Positions 26,179-37,490 of a DNA stretch of 64,000 bases are shown piece after piece. This DNA is from Bradyrhizobium sp. BR13661 (GTDB lineage: Bacteria > Pseudomonadota > Alphaproteobacteria > Rhizobiales > Xanthobacteraceae): assembly GCF_029892425.1 (NCBI RefSeq), contig NZ_JARXWB010000022.1, positions 62,001 to 126,000 of the forward strand, given 5' to 3'. A program made the position numbers and the translations under genes. Under the pieces are notes generated by a model. It saw only the letters and a program-made list of their open reading frames with translations. It was not told the DNA's origin and made no database searches. How positions within the stretch are numbered: the stretch's first letter is position 1; each line of letters begins with the position of its first letter.

Positions 26179-27125
26179 AGGTCGTGCACCTTGATGCGGG
26201 GATCGATGAAAGCATAGAGCACGTCGACCACGAAATTGACGATAACGACCATGGCGGCAAGAAGCATCACGCAATTGCGCACCACGATCAGGTCGCGATT
26301 GGCAATCGACTGGAAGATCAGCCGGCCGAGGCCGGGCAGATAGAACACATTCTCGATCACGATGGTGCCGGCGAGCAGGTTGGCGAATTGGAGACCCATT
26401 ACCGTCATCACGGGGATCATGGCATTGCGCAGCACATGGCTCCACAGCACCTCACGCTTGCCGAGCCCCTTTGCGCGCGCCGTGCGGACGAAGTCTTCGC
26501 GCAGCACTTCCAGCACCGCAGAGCGTGTGACGCGGGCAAGGATTGCGGCCTGCACCACGGCGAGCGAGATCGACGGCAGCAGCAGCGATTTCACCCCCGG
26601 CCAGATGCCGTCATCCCAACCGGCAAAGCCGCCGGCGGAGAGCCATTGCAGCCGCACGGCGAACAGCAGCACCAGAAGAATTGCGAACCAGAAATTCGGC
26701 AACGCGATGCCCACTTGCGTCAGCGACATCACGCCGACGTCGCCGAGCTTGTTGTGGTTGGCCGCGGTGTAGATGCCGGCCGAGAGCGCCAACACCACCG
26801 TGATCAGCATCGACATGATGGCGAGCGGGATGGTCAGCACCAGCCGCTCCACGATCAGGCTGGCGACCGGCGTGCCGTAGACATAAGAATTGCCGAGATC
26901 GCCGACGAACAGTCCCTTGATCCATTGGAGATACCGGACAGCCAACGGCTGATCGAGTCCGAGCTTGACCGTGAGGGCACGGACCGCGTCGGCCGACGCA
27001 TCGGCACCCATCAGCATCTGGGCGGCATTGCCCGGCAACGCATCCAGCACCAGGAAAATGATCACGGACGCTCCGACCAGCGTCGCCAGCAAGGTCAGGA
27101 CACGTCGGAGGACAAATACGCTCAT
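26175..27125 (-). CDS. Peptide ABC transporter permease (DppB-type)
   Basis: The 316-residue inner-membrane permease starts MSVFVLRRVLTLLATLVGAS, the typical DppB N-terminus. It has six membrane segments, the RLVLTIPLAI segment, and the EAA-type loop EDFVRTARAKGLGKREVLW. The C-terminal VDVLYAFIDPRIK motif is diagnostic. It lies 84 bp after the amidase gene and probably shares its transcript. Confidence 0.92.
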   Translation of the reverse strand: MSVFVLRRVLTLLATLVGASVIIFLVLDALPGNAAQMLMGADASADAVRALTVKLGLDQPLAVRYLQWIKGLFVGDLGNSYVYGTPVASLIVERLVLTIPLAIMSMLITVVLALSAGIYTAANHNKLGDVGVMSLTQVGIALPNFWFAILLVLLFAVRLQWLSAGGFAGWDDGIWPGVKSLLLPSISLAVVQAAILARVTRSAVLEVLREDFVRTARAKGLGKREVLWSHVLRNAMIPVMTVMGLQFANLLAGTIVIENVFYLPGLGRLIFQSIANRDLIVVRNCVMLLAAMVVIVNFVVDVLYAFIDPRIKVHDL

Positions 27126-27209
27126 GCGTGATCAGGGTCAGGGCTCATTAGCGGCACGATCAACATGTCCGGACGCCGGACGCAAGCCCTTTGCGGCCAG
27201 TGCATGCCG

Positions 27210-28631
27210 TCATTCCGGCCGGCGGGCGAGAAGGTCGTGGGAGGCCTCGAACAGCGCGCTCACCCGCAGCAATTCCGCATCCGCCCGGAAGCGGCCGACG
27301 AGCTGGAGCCCGATCGGCAGGCCGTCGCGGCCGAAGCCGCAGGGCAGACTGATCGCGGGGTGGCCGGTCATGTTGAACGGCATGGTCCAGGGGAACCAGT
27401 GCGGCCGGACGCTATCGAACCAGTGGCCGTCGATCTCGATCTTGCCGAACAGGTCCTGGTCGATCGGCAGCGCGGTGCGAGTGATGGTCGGCATCGCCAA
27501 GAGGTGTCCGCGCGCAAGCAGGGATTGCACGCGACGGAACAACGCTGTGCGCGCGAACATCGCCTCCTGATAGTCAACGCCGCTGACATTGGTGGCCAGC
27601 GCGATCTGCTTGACGAAGGCTTCACTCAAGACGCTGCCATGCTCGGCCACCAGCTTGGAGAACCGCGAACGCCAGACGGTGTGGTTGATGGCGCGCCAGA
27701 TCGGCTCGACGTCGTAACCCTCGCCGGAGAACTCTTCAAGTTCGGCGCCAAGGCTCGCCAATCGGTCGAGGCTCGCCTTGAAAGCCGTGGCGACATCCGC
27801 AGAGACCGGGCGTCCGGGCGGCGAGGCGCAGAACAGGATTTTTTGGCCGCGCAGGTCGCCGCGCGGAGCGGCGGTGCCGATGAAATCGGGCACGGGCACG
27901 CCGATCGACCAGGGATCGCAGGCGTCCTCGCCAGCCATCGCCTGCATCATCAGCGCGGTGTCGGCAACGGTGCGCGTGGTCGGTGTGACATAGGTCTGGT
28001 TGCCGAACGCATCCAACGCCTGGCTGTGCGCGATCACGCCGTTGCTTTGCTTCAGCCCGACCACACCGTTGCAGGCGGCGGGAATCCGCGTCGAACCGCC
28101 TCCGTCAGTCGCAATCGCCAGCGGCGCAATGCCGCTCGCCACCGCCACGGCCGCACCGCCGCTGGAGCCTCCGGACGAACGCTCCGCGCTCCAGGCATTG
28201 CGAGTACGCCCGAACAGCGGCGAGTCGGTCACGCACTTGCTGCCAAATTCCGGTGTCGTGGTCTTGCCGATCAGGATCGCGCCTTCCGCGCGGAGCTTCG
28301 CGACAGCGACGGCATCCTCATTGGGGACGTTGTCCTTGTAGGGAACAGCGCCGAAGGTGGTCTTCACGCCCTTGGTGTTGACGATGTCCTTGATCGTGAC
28401 GGGAAGGCCATGGAGAAGACCGAGCGGCCCACCAGCCATTACTTTGCGCTCAGCTTCGTGCGCCGCTTCCATTGCTTCGTCGCCGCAGATCGTGACGAAG
28501 CAGTTCAGCTCGGGCTGCAGCGCTTCAGCGCGCTTGAGCACCGCGCTGGTGACTTCGACCGGCGAGACTTTCTTGCTGGCGATGCGTTCGCGCAGTTCGG
28601 TGGCTGAGAGGAAACAGAGATCGTCGCTCAT
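27210..28631 (-). CDS. Amidase, amidase-signature family
   Basis: The 473-residue product has the Ser-cisSer-Lys triad of the amidase-signature family: Lys81 (LPVTIKDIVNTKG), cis-Ser156 in ERSSGGSSGGAA, and nucleophile Ser180 in ATDGGGSTRIPA. There is no signal peptide, so it acts in the cytoplasm. It is not a GatA of the Glu-tRNA amidotransferase by context, since GatB and GatC are absent. It is followed by the peptide importer on the same strand, which suggests that an imported amide or peptide derivative is hydrolysed by this enzyme. The substrate is unknown. Confidence 0.88.
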   Translation of the reverse strand: MSDDLCFLSATELRERIASKKVSPVEVTSAVLKRAEALQPELNCFVTICGDEAMEAAHEAERKVMAGGPLGLLHGLPVTIKDIVNTKGVKTTFGAVPYKDNVPNEDAVAVAKLRAEGAILIGKTTTPEFGSKCVTDSPLFGRTRNAWSAERSSGGSSGGAAVAVASGIAPLAIATDGGGSTRIPAACNGVVGLKQSNGVIAHSQALDAFGNQTYVTPTTRTVADTALMMQAMAGEDACDPWSIGVPVPDFIGTAAPRGDLRGQKILFCASPPGRPVSADVATAFKASLDRLASLGAELEEFSGEGYDVEPIWRAINHTVWRSRFSKLVAEHGSVLSEAFVKQIALATNVSGVDYQEAMFARTALFRRVQSLLARGHLLAMPTITRTALPIDQDLFGKIEIDGHWFDSVRPHWFPWTMPFNMTGHPAISLPCGFGRDGLPIGLQLVGRFRADAELLRVSALFEASHDLLARRPE

Positions 28632-28742
28632 CGTGGCACGCTCGCGTCAGGATGCGCGGACCTTGCCAGCGCAAACCTGCCCTGTCCATTTCGGCTGGCG
28701 CATGGCCGCACTCCACCGGAACATCGCGGAAGCCCTGCGGCC

Positions 28743-29678
28743 TCACCAACTCCAGCTGATCTCGTGGCTCCAGGGCGGATCGGCGCCGGGGCGGGTGCAG
28801 GTCAGGCCGGCGCAATTGGCGGCAAAGGACAGCGCACGGCGGAGCTCGTCAGTGCTGATGTCCTTCAGTTGCGATCGGGCGAGACGGCCTTGCTTGTGCA
28901 GGGCGAACAGCATGGCGGCCTGAAAGCTGTCGCCGGCGCCGATCGTATCGGCGACCTCGATATTCGGTGCCTCAACCTCGATCTCACCGGCGCTTGCATG
29001 CCAGGCGACGGCACCGTTGTTGCCGCGGGTAATAACGACAAGGCTCGCGCCCTGCGCCAGCAGCGCACTCGCGCGCTGCTGATACGGCTCCTCCCCGAAC
29101 AGATAGGCGAAGTCGATATCCGACATCTTGATGAGATCGGCGCTGGCGGCGAATTCGGCCATGCGCGCAAGATAAGCTCGCTTGTCCTTGACCAGATTGG
29201 GGCGGCAGTTCGGATCGAACGAGATCGTCGACGACGCCTTCGCATCGGCGATCAGCGCCTTGGTCTCGGCTGCGCCCTGGTCGTTGACCAGCGTGGTGGA
29301 GCCGACATGAACGGCCTCGACCGTATCGAAAGGAATGCTTCCTCGCCGAAACATCCAGTTCCGCGTCGCGGTCTCGGCGTCATAGAAGGCGTAGTGCGAC
29401 TCGCCGGCGACAATGCGGACAAAGGCGAGCGTCGTTTGATGATCGCTACGCGTGGCGAGGCTGAGCTCAACGTTCGACGCCGCCGCGTGATCCGCGATCA
29501 TGCGCCCGAACAGATCAGTCGAGATGCCGCCGACAAAACTCGTGGGTGCGCCGAGCCGCGCGATGCCGATCGCGACGTTTAGGCAGGAGCCGCCGACCGC
29601 CGGCATCACCGCCTCGCGGCCCACAGCATTTTGCGTTGGGACGAAATCGATCAGCGCGTCGCCGCAGGAAATCAGCAT
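28743..29678 (-). CDS. PfkB-family carbohydrate kinase, probable fructokinase
   Basis: The 311-residue protein begins MLISCGDALIDFVP and has GGSCLNVAIGIARLG for sugar binding. The C-terminal catalytic anion-hole motif DTIGAGDSFQAA has Asp250 as base. The pattern is that of bacterial fructokinases. It is the last gene of the polyol operon, five bases after the FGGY kinase gene. Fructose made by oxidation of mannitol or sorbitol would be phosphorylated to fructose 6-phosphate. Other ketoses are possible. Confidence 0.82.
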   Translation of the reverse strand: MLISCGDALIDFVPTQNAVGREAVMPAVGGSCLNVAIGIARLGAPTSFVGGISTDLFGRMIADHAAASNVELSLATRSDHQTTLAFVRIVAGESHYAFYDAETATRNWMFRRGSIPFDTVEAVHVGSTTLVNDQGAAETKALIADAKASSTISFDPNCRPNLVKDKRAYLARMAEFAASADLIKMSDIDFAYLFGEEPYQQRASALLAQGASLVVITRGNNGAVAWHASAGEIEVEAPNIEVADTIGAGDSFQAAMLFALHKQGRLARSQLKDISTDELRRALSFAANCAGLTCTRPGADPPWSHEISWSW

Positions 29679-29683
29679 GACTC

Positions 29684-31330
29684 TTAACCCTTGACGATGT
29701 CGCGCATCGCCGCACGGCTGCCACGATCGATCTCGCGCAGCAGCTTGTACACCCCGCGCTTCCTGGTGTGAAACGCGGCCATGTCAGGCGCGGTCGGCTC
29801 GCTCTTGCGTCCGAGCGCCGACATTTTGGCCATGGTTTCGCCGATCGAGGCATAGGCGCCGCCGGCGACCGCCCCCAGCATCGCAGCCCCTAGCAGCACC
29901 GGCTCCCTGGTTTGCGGCAGCGCGACGGTAAGGCCCGTGGTATCAGCCATGATCTGCCGTACCAGCGGACTACGGCTCGCGCCGCCCCCCATGATCATGA
30001 TGCCGGCATGGACGCCGTGTGCCGCAAAAGCCTCGATCACCTCGGCGAGCCCATAGGCGAGCCCGCACAGGCCGGCGAGGAACAGCCGTTCCATCGACCT
30101 GACATCGGTGTCGAGATCGAGGCCCGCGATTACCGCGCGGGTGTCGGGGTCGGCGTAAGGCGAGCGGTTGCCGATAAACTCAGGGAGCACGTGAACGTCG
30201 CGGGCGACCAGCGCGGCGCGACTGGCATCGCCCGCGCGCGCGATAATGCGGCGCTCGAGAAATTCAATGAGGTCGACGCCCTCACTGCGCGCCGCCGCGT
30301 GCGCTTCCGCGTGGCCGGGATGCGATTTGAGAAGGTGGTCGATCGCCGCGCCGGCGGCCGACTGGCCGCCCTCGTTGAGCCAGAAGTCGGGCACCATGCC
30401 GGAGTAATAAGGACCCCAGACGCCAGGCACGAAGCACGGCTCCTTCGTCGTCGCCATGATGCAGGCCGACGTTCCCATGATGTAGGCGAGACGATCGGTG
30501 ACGTCCGTTGTTCCGCCGGCTCCGTCGCGCCCGCCGATCGCGCCGATGCCCCCAGCATGCGCATCGATCAGGGAGGCCCCGACCGGCGTGCCAGGCGACA
30601 GACCGAGGTCGGCCGCAGCGGCGCCGATCAGGCCGGCGCCGAGGCGCGTGCCGGGCGCGACGATCTCGGTGCCGATACGAGCGTAGTTCTCGCTGACGAA
30701 ATCCGACAGGCCGATACGCTTGAAGAATGGCGCACTCCAGCCGCCGCTGTCATGTGCGAGGTAGTTCCACTTGCAGGTGACGGTGCAGGTCGAACGTTGC
30801 AGCGATCCTGTCGCGCGCCAGGTGAGATAGTCTGCCAGATCGAAAAAATGCCCGGCGGCATCGAAGCTCGCGCGCAGATGCCGTTTCAGCCAAAGGAGTT
30901 TCGGCATCTCCATCTCGGGCGAGATGGAGCCACCGACATAGCGCAGCACATCGTCCGCGGTCTCGTTGATCAGTCGCGCTTCGGCAATGGCGCGGTGATC
31001 CATCCAGACTATGACGTTGCGCTGCTTGTCGCCGGAGGCGCTGACCGTGACTGGCTCGCCCTTGACGTCGAGCACCACCAGGGAACAGGTCGCATCAAAC
31101 CCGATGCCGCCGACGCTGTCGGGCGCGATCGCCGCCTCCGCCATCGCCGCCCGGACCGATTTGACGCAGGCCTGCCAGATATCCTCCGACGACTGCTCGA
31201 CGATGTCGCCGGCCTCGTGCCAGATCCGGATCGGATGTTTGGCGGTCGCAAGTAGCGTGCCCGCCTCGTCAAACACCCCTGCCCGCGTGCTCGTGGTCCC
31301 TACATCGACGCCGATATACGCTCGCGGCAT
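29684..31330 (-). CDS. FGGY-family pentulose kinase (D-ribulokinase-like)
   Basis: The 548-residue kinase has an N-terminal phosphate loop (YIGVDVGTTSTRAGVFD), the substrate region GIGFDATCSLVVLD and the second-domain adenosine motif IMIMGGGASRSPLVRQI. The GFDATCS block and length fit the pentulose-kinase subgroup that includes ribulokinase-type enzymes for D-ribulose, rather than xylulokinase or glycerol kinase. In this operon it would phosphorylate the ketopentose made by the SDR enzyme from a pentitol such as ribitol or arabinitol. It lies between the SDR and PfkB kinase genes. Confidence 0.83.
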   Translation of the reverse strand: MPRAYIGVDVGTTSTRAGVFDEAGTLLATAKHPIRIWHEAGDIVEQSSEDIWQACVKSVRAAMAEAAIAPDSVGGIGFDATCSLVVLDVKGEPVTVSASGDKQRNVIVWMDHRAIAEARLINETADDVLRYVGGSISPEMEMPKLLWLKRHLRASFDAAGHFFDLADYLTWRATGSLQRSTCTVTCKWNYLAHDSGGWSAPFFKRIGLSDFVSENYARIGTEIVAPGTRLGAGLIGAAAADLGLSPGTPVGASLIDAHAGGIGAIGGRDGAGGTTDVTDRLAYIMGTSACIMATTKEPCFVPGVWGPYYSGMVPDFWLNEGGQSAAGAAIDHLLKSHPGHAEAHAAARSEGVDLIEFLERRIIARAGDASRAALVARDVHVLPEFIGNRSPYADPDTRAVIAGLDLDTDVRSMERLFLAGLCGLAYGLAEVIEAFAAHGVHAGIMIMGGGASRSPLVRQIMADTTGLTVALPQTREPVLLGAAMLGAVAGGAYASIGETMAKMSALGRKSEPTAPDMAAFHTRKRGVYKLLREIDRGSRAAMRDIVKG

Positions 31331-31368
31331 TGTCGCTCCCGGAAGCTCTCGTCAAGTTTGACGCAAGC

Positions 31369-32142
31369 CTACCAGCAAGTGTAGCCGCCATCCACCAGCA
31401 CGATGCTTCCTGTCATCAGGCTTGCGGCCTCGGATGCGAGGAACAGGACGACCGAGGCGATCTCCTCGACCTGTCCCATCCGCCCCATCGGAGTTCCACC
31501 GATCCAGGCGTCGTACATTTTCGGGGTGCTTTTCACGAAGGCATTGAGTGGCGTGTCGATATAGGTCGGGGCCACCGCGTTGACGCGGATGCCGCGCGCG
31601 CCCCATTCGGCGGCCAGCGACTTGGTCAGATGGTGCACGCCGGCCTTGGAAGCGTTGTAGAAGCACTGCTCCTGCGGCTTGTTGACGATGAATCCGGACA
31701 TCGATCCGACATTGACGATGGCACCGCTCCTGGCGTTGAGCATGTGCTTGCCGAATTCGCGGCAGCACCAGAAGGTGCCGTTGAGATTGACGTCGATGAC
31801 ATTCAGCCAGTGCTCGTCGGTGACGGTCTCGGCCGGCGTTTCGCTGCGGGCAATGCCGGCATTGTTGACGAGGATGTCGACCTTGCCGTGGCGGGCGACG
31901 AGGTCGTTGGCGACCTCCGCCACGCGCTTGGTGTCGGTGACGTCCATGATCGCGGTCTCAATGTCAAAGCCCTTTGCTTTCAGGGTCGTCTTGGCGTCGC
32001 CGGCAACCTTGCTGTCGCGATCGCCGATGATCACCTTGGCGCCGGCTTCGGCCAGCGCCTCCGCGCAGGCGAGGCCAATGCCCTGCCCGCCGCCGGTGAT
32101 GAATGCGGTCTTACCGCTCAGCTTGAATTTTTCCAGGTACAT
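31369..32142 (-). CDS. SDR-family polyol dehydrogenase
   Basis: The 257-residue classical SDR has the NAD(P)-binding TGGGQGIG (16-23), NNAG (93-96), and the Ser147/Tyr162/Lys166 triad (YNASK). The C-terminal VLVDGGYTCW is typical of sorbitol, arabinitol or xylitol dehydrogenases of this family. It should oxidise a polyol to a ketose with NAD+. It sits between the importer ATPase and two sugar kinases, which supports that role; the exact polyol is not decided by sequence. Confidence 0.84.
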   Translation of the reverse strand: MYLEKFKLSGKTAFITGGGQGIGLACAEALAEAGAKVIIGDRDSKVAGDAKTTLKAKGFDIETAIMDVTDTKRVAEVANDLVARHGKVDILVNNAGIARSETPAETVTDEHWLNVIDVNLNGTFWCCREFGKHMLNARSGAIVNVGSMSGFIVNKPQEQCFYNASKAGVHHLTKSLAAEWGARGIRVNAVAPTYIDTPLNAFVKSTPKMYDAWIGGTPMGRMGQVEEIASVVLFLASEAASLMTGSIVLVDGGYTCW

Positions 32143-32162
32143 GGTCGTCTTCCCGTTTCTTG

Positions 32163-33170
<1,008 letters not shown>

Positions 33171-33185
33171 GATCCGGCAGCCCCT

Positions 33186-34016
33186 TTACTTCACCGCGCC
33201 GAAGGTGAGCCCGCGCACGAGCTGCTTCTGGCTGAACCAACCGAGCACAAGAATGGGCGCAATCGCCAACGTCGAGGCAGCCGACAATTTTGCCCAGAAC
33301 AGTCCTTCCGGACTGGAATAGGACGCGATGAACGTGGTGAGTGGCGCAGCGTTCGAGGTCGACAGATTGAGCGTCCAGAATGCCTCGTTCCAGGCCAGGA
33401 TCAGATTGAGCAGCAGCGTCGATGCGAGTCCAGGGATCGCCATCGGCGTCAGCACATAGATCAGCTCGCGGCCTATCGTGGCGCCGTCCATGCGCGCGGC
33501 CTCCAGGATGTCGCGCGGGATCTCCTTGAAATAAGTGAAGAGCATCCAGATCACGATCGGCAGATTGCCGAGACAGAGGATGAAGATGAGACCGATGCGG
33601 GAATCGAGCAAGCCAAAGGTCTTGTAGATCAGGTAGATTGGAACGAGCACGCCGACCGGCGGCATCATCTTGGTCGAGAGCATCCAGAGCAGGATGTCCT
33701 TGGTGCGCTTGGTCGGCGAGAACGCCATCGACCAGGCTGCGGGGACTGCAATCACGAGCGCAATCAGGGTCGAGCCACCGGCGATGATGATCGAGTTCAT
33801 TGCGTGGAGCAGATAGTCGCTGCGCTCCTGAACTGTCGCGTAGTTCTCCGTCGTCCAGTGGAAGAACAGGAAAGACGGCGGAATGGCGAAGGCTTCGAGC
33901 TCGGTCTTGAAGCTCGCCAGCACCATCCAAAGGATCGGGAAGAAGATCAGGAATCCGAAGAACCATGCCCCGATCGTCGAAACAACCACCCGCTGCGTCG
34001 TTGACTTGCGCGCCAT
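33186..34016 (-). CDS. Polyol ABC transporter permease (SmoG-type)
   Basis: The 276-residue inner-membrane permease has six membrane segments and the EAA loop EAARMDGATIGRELIYVLTP. The C-terminus GLTFGAVKG-like ending (LVRGLTFGAVK) is the normal CUT1 terminus. ATG 34016 (MARKSTTQRVV) is chosen; the open frame upstream overlaps the other permease gene and does not encode a permease-like N-terminus. It starts four bases after the stop of the partner permease. Confidence 0.92.
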   Translation of the reverse strand: MARKSTTQRVVVSTIGAWFFGFLIFFPILWMVLASFKTELEAFAIPPSFLFFHWTTENYATVQERSDYLLHAMNSIIIAGGSTLIALVIAVPAAWSMAFSPTKRTKDILLWMLSTKMMPPVGVLVPIYLIYKTFGLLDSRIGLIFILCLGNLPIVIWMLFTYFKEIPRDILEAARMDGATIGRELIYVLTPMAIPGLASTLLLNLILAWNEAFWTLNLSTSNAAPLTTFIASYSSPEGLFWAKLSAASTLAIAPILVLGWFSQKQLVRGLTFGAVK

Positions 34017-34020
34017 GATT

Positions 34021-34893
34021 TCAGGCTTCCAGGTTGCGGCCGACGATGCGGACAAGGAAGAAGGCGACGACGTTGGCGATGACCACGGCGACAAGACCGC
34101 CCGCCGAGGCACTCCCGACGTCGAATTGGATCAACGCTTGCGAATAGATCAGGAAGGCGATGTTGGTGGTCTGCAAGCCTGGCCCGCCACCAGTTGTGAC
34201 GAAGATCTCGGCGAACACCGTCAGCAGGAAGATGGTCTCGATCAGGATCACCACCGTGATCGGGCGCGCCAGATGCGGCAGCGTAATGTAGATGAAGGTC
34301 GAGATCGCGCTGGCGCCGTCCATCTCTGCCGCCTCCTTCTGCTCTTCGTCGAGCGATTGCAAGGCCGTGAGCAGGATCAGCGTTGCGAACGGCAGCCATT
34401 GCCAGGCCACGATCAGGATCACCGAGAACAGCGGCACGTCGTTGAACCAGTCGACCGGAGTCAGCCCGACCAGCTTGGCGAGCCAGGCGAACAGGCCGGA
34501 CACCGGGTGCATCAGGAGGTTCTTCCAGACCAGCGCGCTCACCGTGGGCATCACGAAGAACGGCGCGATCACCATCAGCCGCACGAAGTTGCGACCGATC
34601 ACGGGCTGGTCCATCAACAGCGCCAGGGGAATGCCGAGCAGGATCGTCAGCGCCAGCACCGAGCCGACCAGCACCAGAGTGTTCTGAAGCGAGGCGAGGA
34701 AGGCGGGATCGGTGAGGAAGTAGTGGAAGTTTTCAAGCCCGACGAACGATTCCGAACCGGGATCAAGCAGGCTGTAATGCAACGTTGAAAAATAGAGCGT
34801 CAGCGCAAGCGGAACGATCATCCAGATGAAGAGCAGTCCGACGGCCGGGCTCAGGAGCGACCGCGCAAGGAATTGCGTCTGCCGGGTTGCCAT
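34021..34893 (-). CDS. Polyol ABC transporter permease (SmoF-type)
   Basis: The 290-residue inner-membrane permease begins MATRQTQFLARSLLSPAVGL. It has six membrane segments and the EAA loop EAAEMDGASAISTFIYITLP. GGAGAG lies about nine bases before ATG 34893, favouring it over an ATG 12 codons upstream. It forms the membrane pore with the next gene product. Confidence 0.91.
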   Translation of the reverse strand: MATRQTQFLARSLLSPAVGLLFIWMIVPLALTLYFSTLHYSLLDPGSESFVGLENFHYFLTDPAFLASLQNTLVLVGSVLALTILLGIPLALLMDQPVIGRNFVRLMVIAPFFVMPTVSALVWKNLLMHPVSGLFAWLAKLVGLTPVDWFNDVPLFSVILIVAWQWLPFATLILLTALQSLDEEQKEAAEMDGASAISTFIYITLPHLARPITVVILIETIFLLTVFAEIFVTTGGGPGLQTTNIAFLIYSQALIQFDVGSASAGGLVAVVIANVVAFFLVRIVGRNLEA

Positions 34894-34921
34894 CCGTGGG
34901 CTCTCCGCTTGGGGGAAGAAA

Positions 34922-34955
34922 GCGGCCATCCATCGCGCAAGGAGTGGATGGCCGC
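34922..34955. terminator. Stem-loop between binding-protein and permease genes
   Basis: GCGGCCATCCA pairs perfectly with TGGATGGCCGC (11 bp) around a 12-base loop. It lies 27 bp after the stop of the binding-protein gene. Such hairpins protect the upstream message or reduce read-through, giving more binding protein than permease. Confidence 0.6.
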
Positions 34956-34982
34956 AAGTTTGAGCTCAAGGAGAGCTCGGGT

Positions 34983-36293
<1,311 letters not shown>

Positions 36294-36316
36294 GGTGTCC
36301 TCCCTCAATTCGCGTT

Positions 36317-36346
36317 TTGAGCATATGCCCACGCGTTGAGCGTATG
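36317..36346. promoter_or_regulatory. Half-sites 19 bp apart upstream of the polyol operon
   Basis: TTGAGCATATG (36317-36327) recurs as TTGAGCGTATG (36336-36346), exactly 19 bp apart. It lies 24-53 bp upstream of the binding-protein start. A similar pair with the same spacing precedes the HAD-regulator genes (38163-38190). This is a likely operator for the SorC regulator. Confidence 0.55.
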
Positions 36347-36533
36347 TTCGGATGAGGTGTCGCAGATGTCAAGCAGGCGCGCGGCTGTTTCCGCAACTTA
36401 TGAGTGCTGCGCTGCGGGAGGTAACTGCCGTGCGGGACGGAAGGGATGGCAGTTTGTTCGCGCTGGAGCGCTCGCGACTTTTCCACCGCCTCCGCTTGCG
36501 GGAGAAGGAACCGAGTCCCGTGGCCGCGCTAGC

Positions 36534-37484
36534 TCAGCGCTCCAGGATTGCCCTTGCCGTGGCCTCATCGGTGATCAGGCCATTGATCAGGCGCCCATTC
36601 AGCGCCGCCGCAATCGCCGACACCTTGGCCGCGCCAACCGCGGCGCCGATGGTCGTGGTCCTCGCCGGGACCTCCGGTGGAATGCTGGTGAGGCGCTTGT
36701 TGGTGCCGGCCTTGAGCAGGCGGCCCTTGGAATCATAGGCCCAGCCGGTGATCTCGCCGATCGCGCCCTGCCGCATCATCTCGAATAATTCGTCGCGGGT
36801 GACGAAGCCGTCGACATGGACCTGCGCCTTCTGGTCCATCTGGCCGATGCCGACGAGGCGCAGATCCGCTTTGGCCGCGACTGCCTTCACTTTCGCGATC
36901 GGCTCGATCCGCACCATCTTGTTGCGCTCGTCCTCCGAGGACATCAGAAACGGCAGCGGCATCGGATAATGCCGCGCGCCGGTGCGGTCGGCCAGCCGGC
37001 CGACGGTGTCGTAGAAGCTCGCCGAGCCGTCGGCGGAGATGTTGCCGACCAGCGAGACGATCTGATGGTTGGGCCGGTCGATCGGCGTGACGCGCTCGAC
37101 CGCGGCGCGTACCGCCCGCCCCGTGCCGAGGGCGACGATCACAGGCGTCTCCGAGCGGAGCGTCGCATCCAGCAGATTGGCGCAGCGCTCAGCAATACCA
37201 GCAGTGGACTGCGGTGCAGCAAGATCGGCCGGGACAACTTCGCAATGGCTGAGCTGGAACCGCTCCTTCAGGCGTGCCGCGAGCTCCATGCATTCGGCAA
37301 TGGGATGTTCGAGCCGGAACGTGATCAGCCGCTCGGCGAGACACAGCGAGACCAGCCGCTGCGCCGAGGCGCGCGACACCTGGAGCATCTTAGCGATCTC
37401 GTCCTGGGTGTGACCGGCAATGAAATAGAGCCAGCCGGCGCGCGCGGCGTCGTCGAGCCTCGACTTTTCGTTCTCGGCGGCCAT
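36534..37484 (-). CDS. SorC-family sugar-binding transcriptional regulator (SmoC-like)
   Basis: The 316-residue regulator has an N-terminal helix-turn-helix (HTQDEIAKMLQVSRASAQRL, about 25-44). A sugar-phosphate-binding domain of the SorC/DeoR-C type contains VIVALGTGRAVRAAV, VSLVGNISADGSASFYD and MRQGAIGEITGWAYDSKG. It sits directly upstream of the polyol importer operon and downstream of the HAD gene (six bases apart). It probably controls both promoters in response to a polyol or its phosphorylated product. There is no export signal. Confidence 0.92.
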   Translation of the reverse strand: MAAENEKSRLDDAARAGWLYFIAGHTQDEIAKMLQVSRASAQRLVSLCLAERLITFRLEHPIAECMELAARLKERFQLSHCEVVPADLAAPQSTAGIAERCANLLDATLRSETPVIVALGTGRAVRAAVERVTPIDRPNHQIVSLVGNISADGSASFYDTVGRLADRTGARHYPMPLPFLMSSEDERNKMVRIEPIAKVKAVAAKADLRLVGIGQMDQKAQVHVDGFVTRDELFEMMRQGAIGEITGWAYDSKGRLLKAGTNKRLTSIPPEVPARTTTIGAAVGAAKVSAIAAALNGRLINGLITDEATARAILER

Positions 37485-37490
37485 GCGGCC

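Noticed and set aside
27165..28607. 480-codon plus-strand open frame
   Set aside because: It is antisense to the amidase gene, whose catalytic triad is intact.
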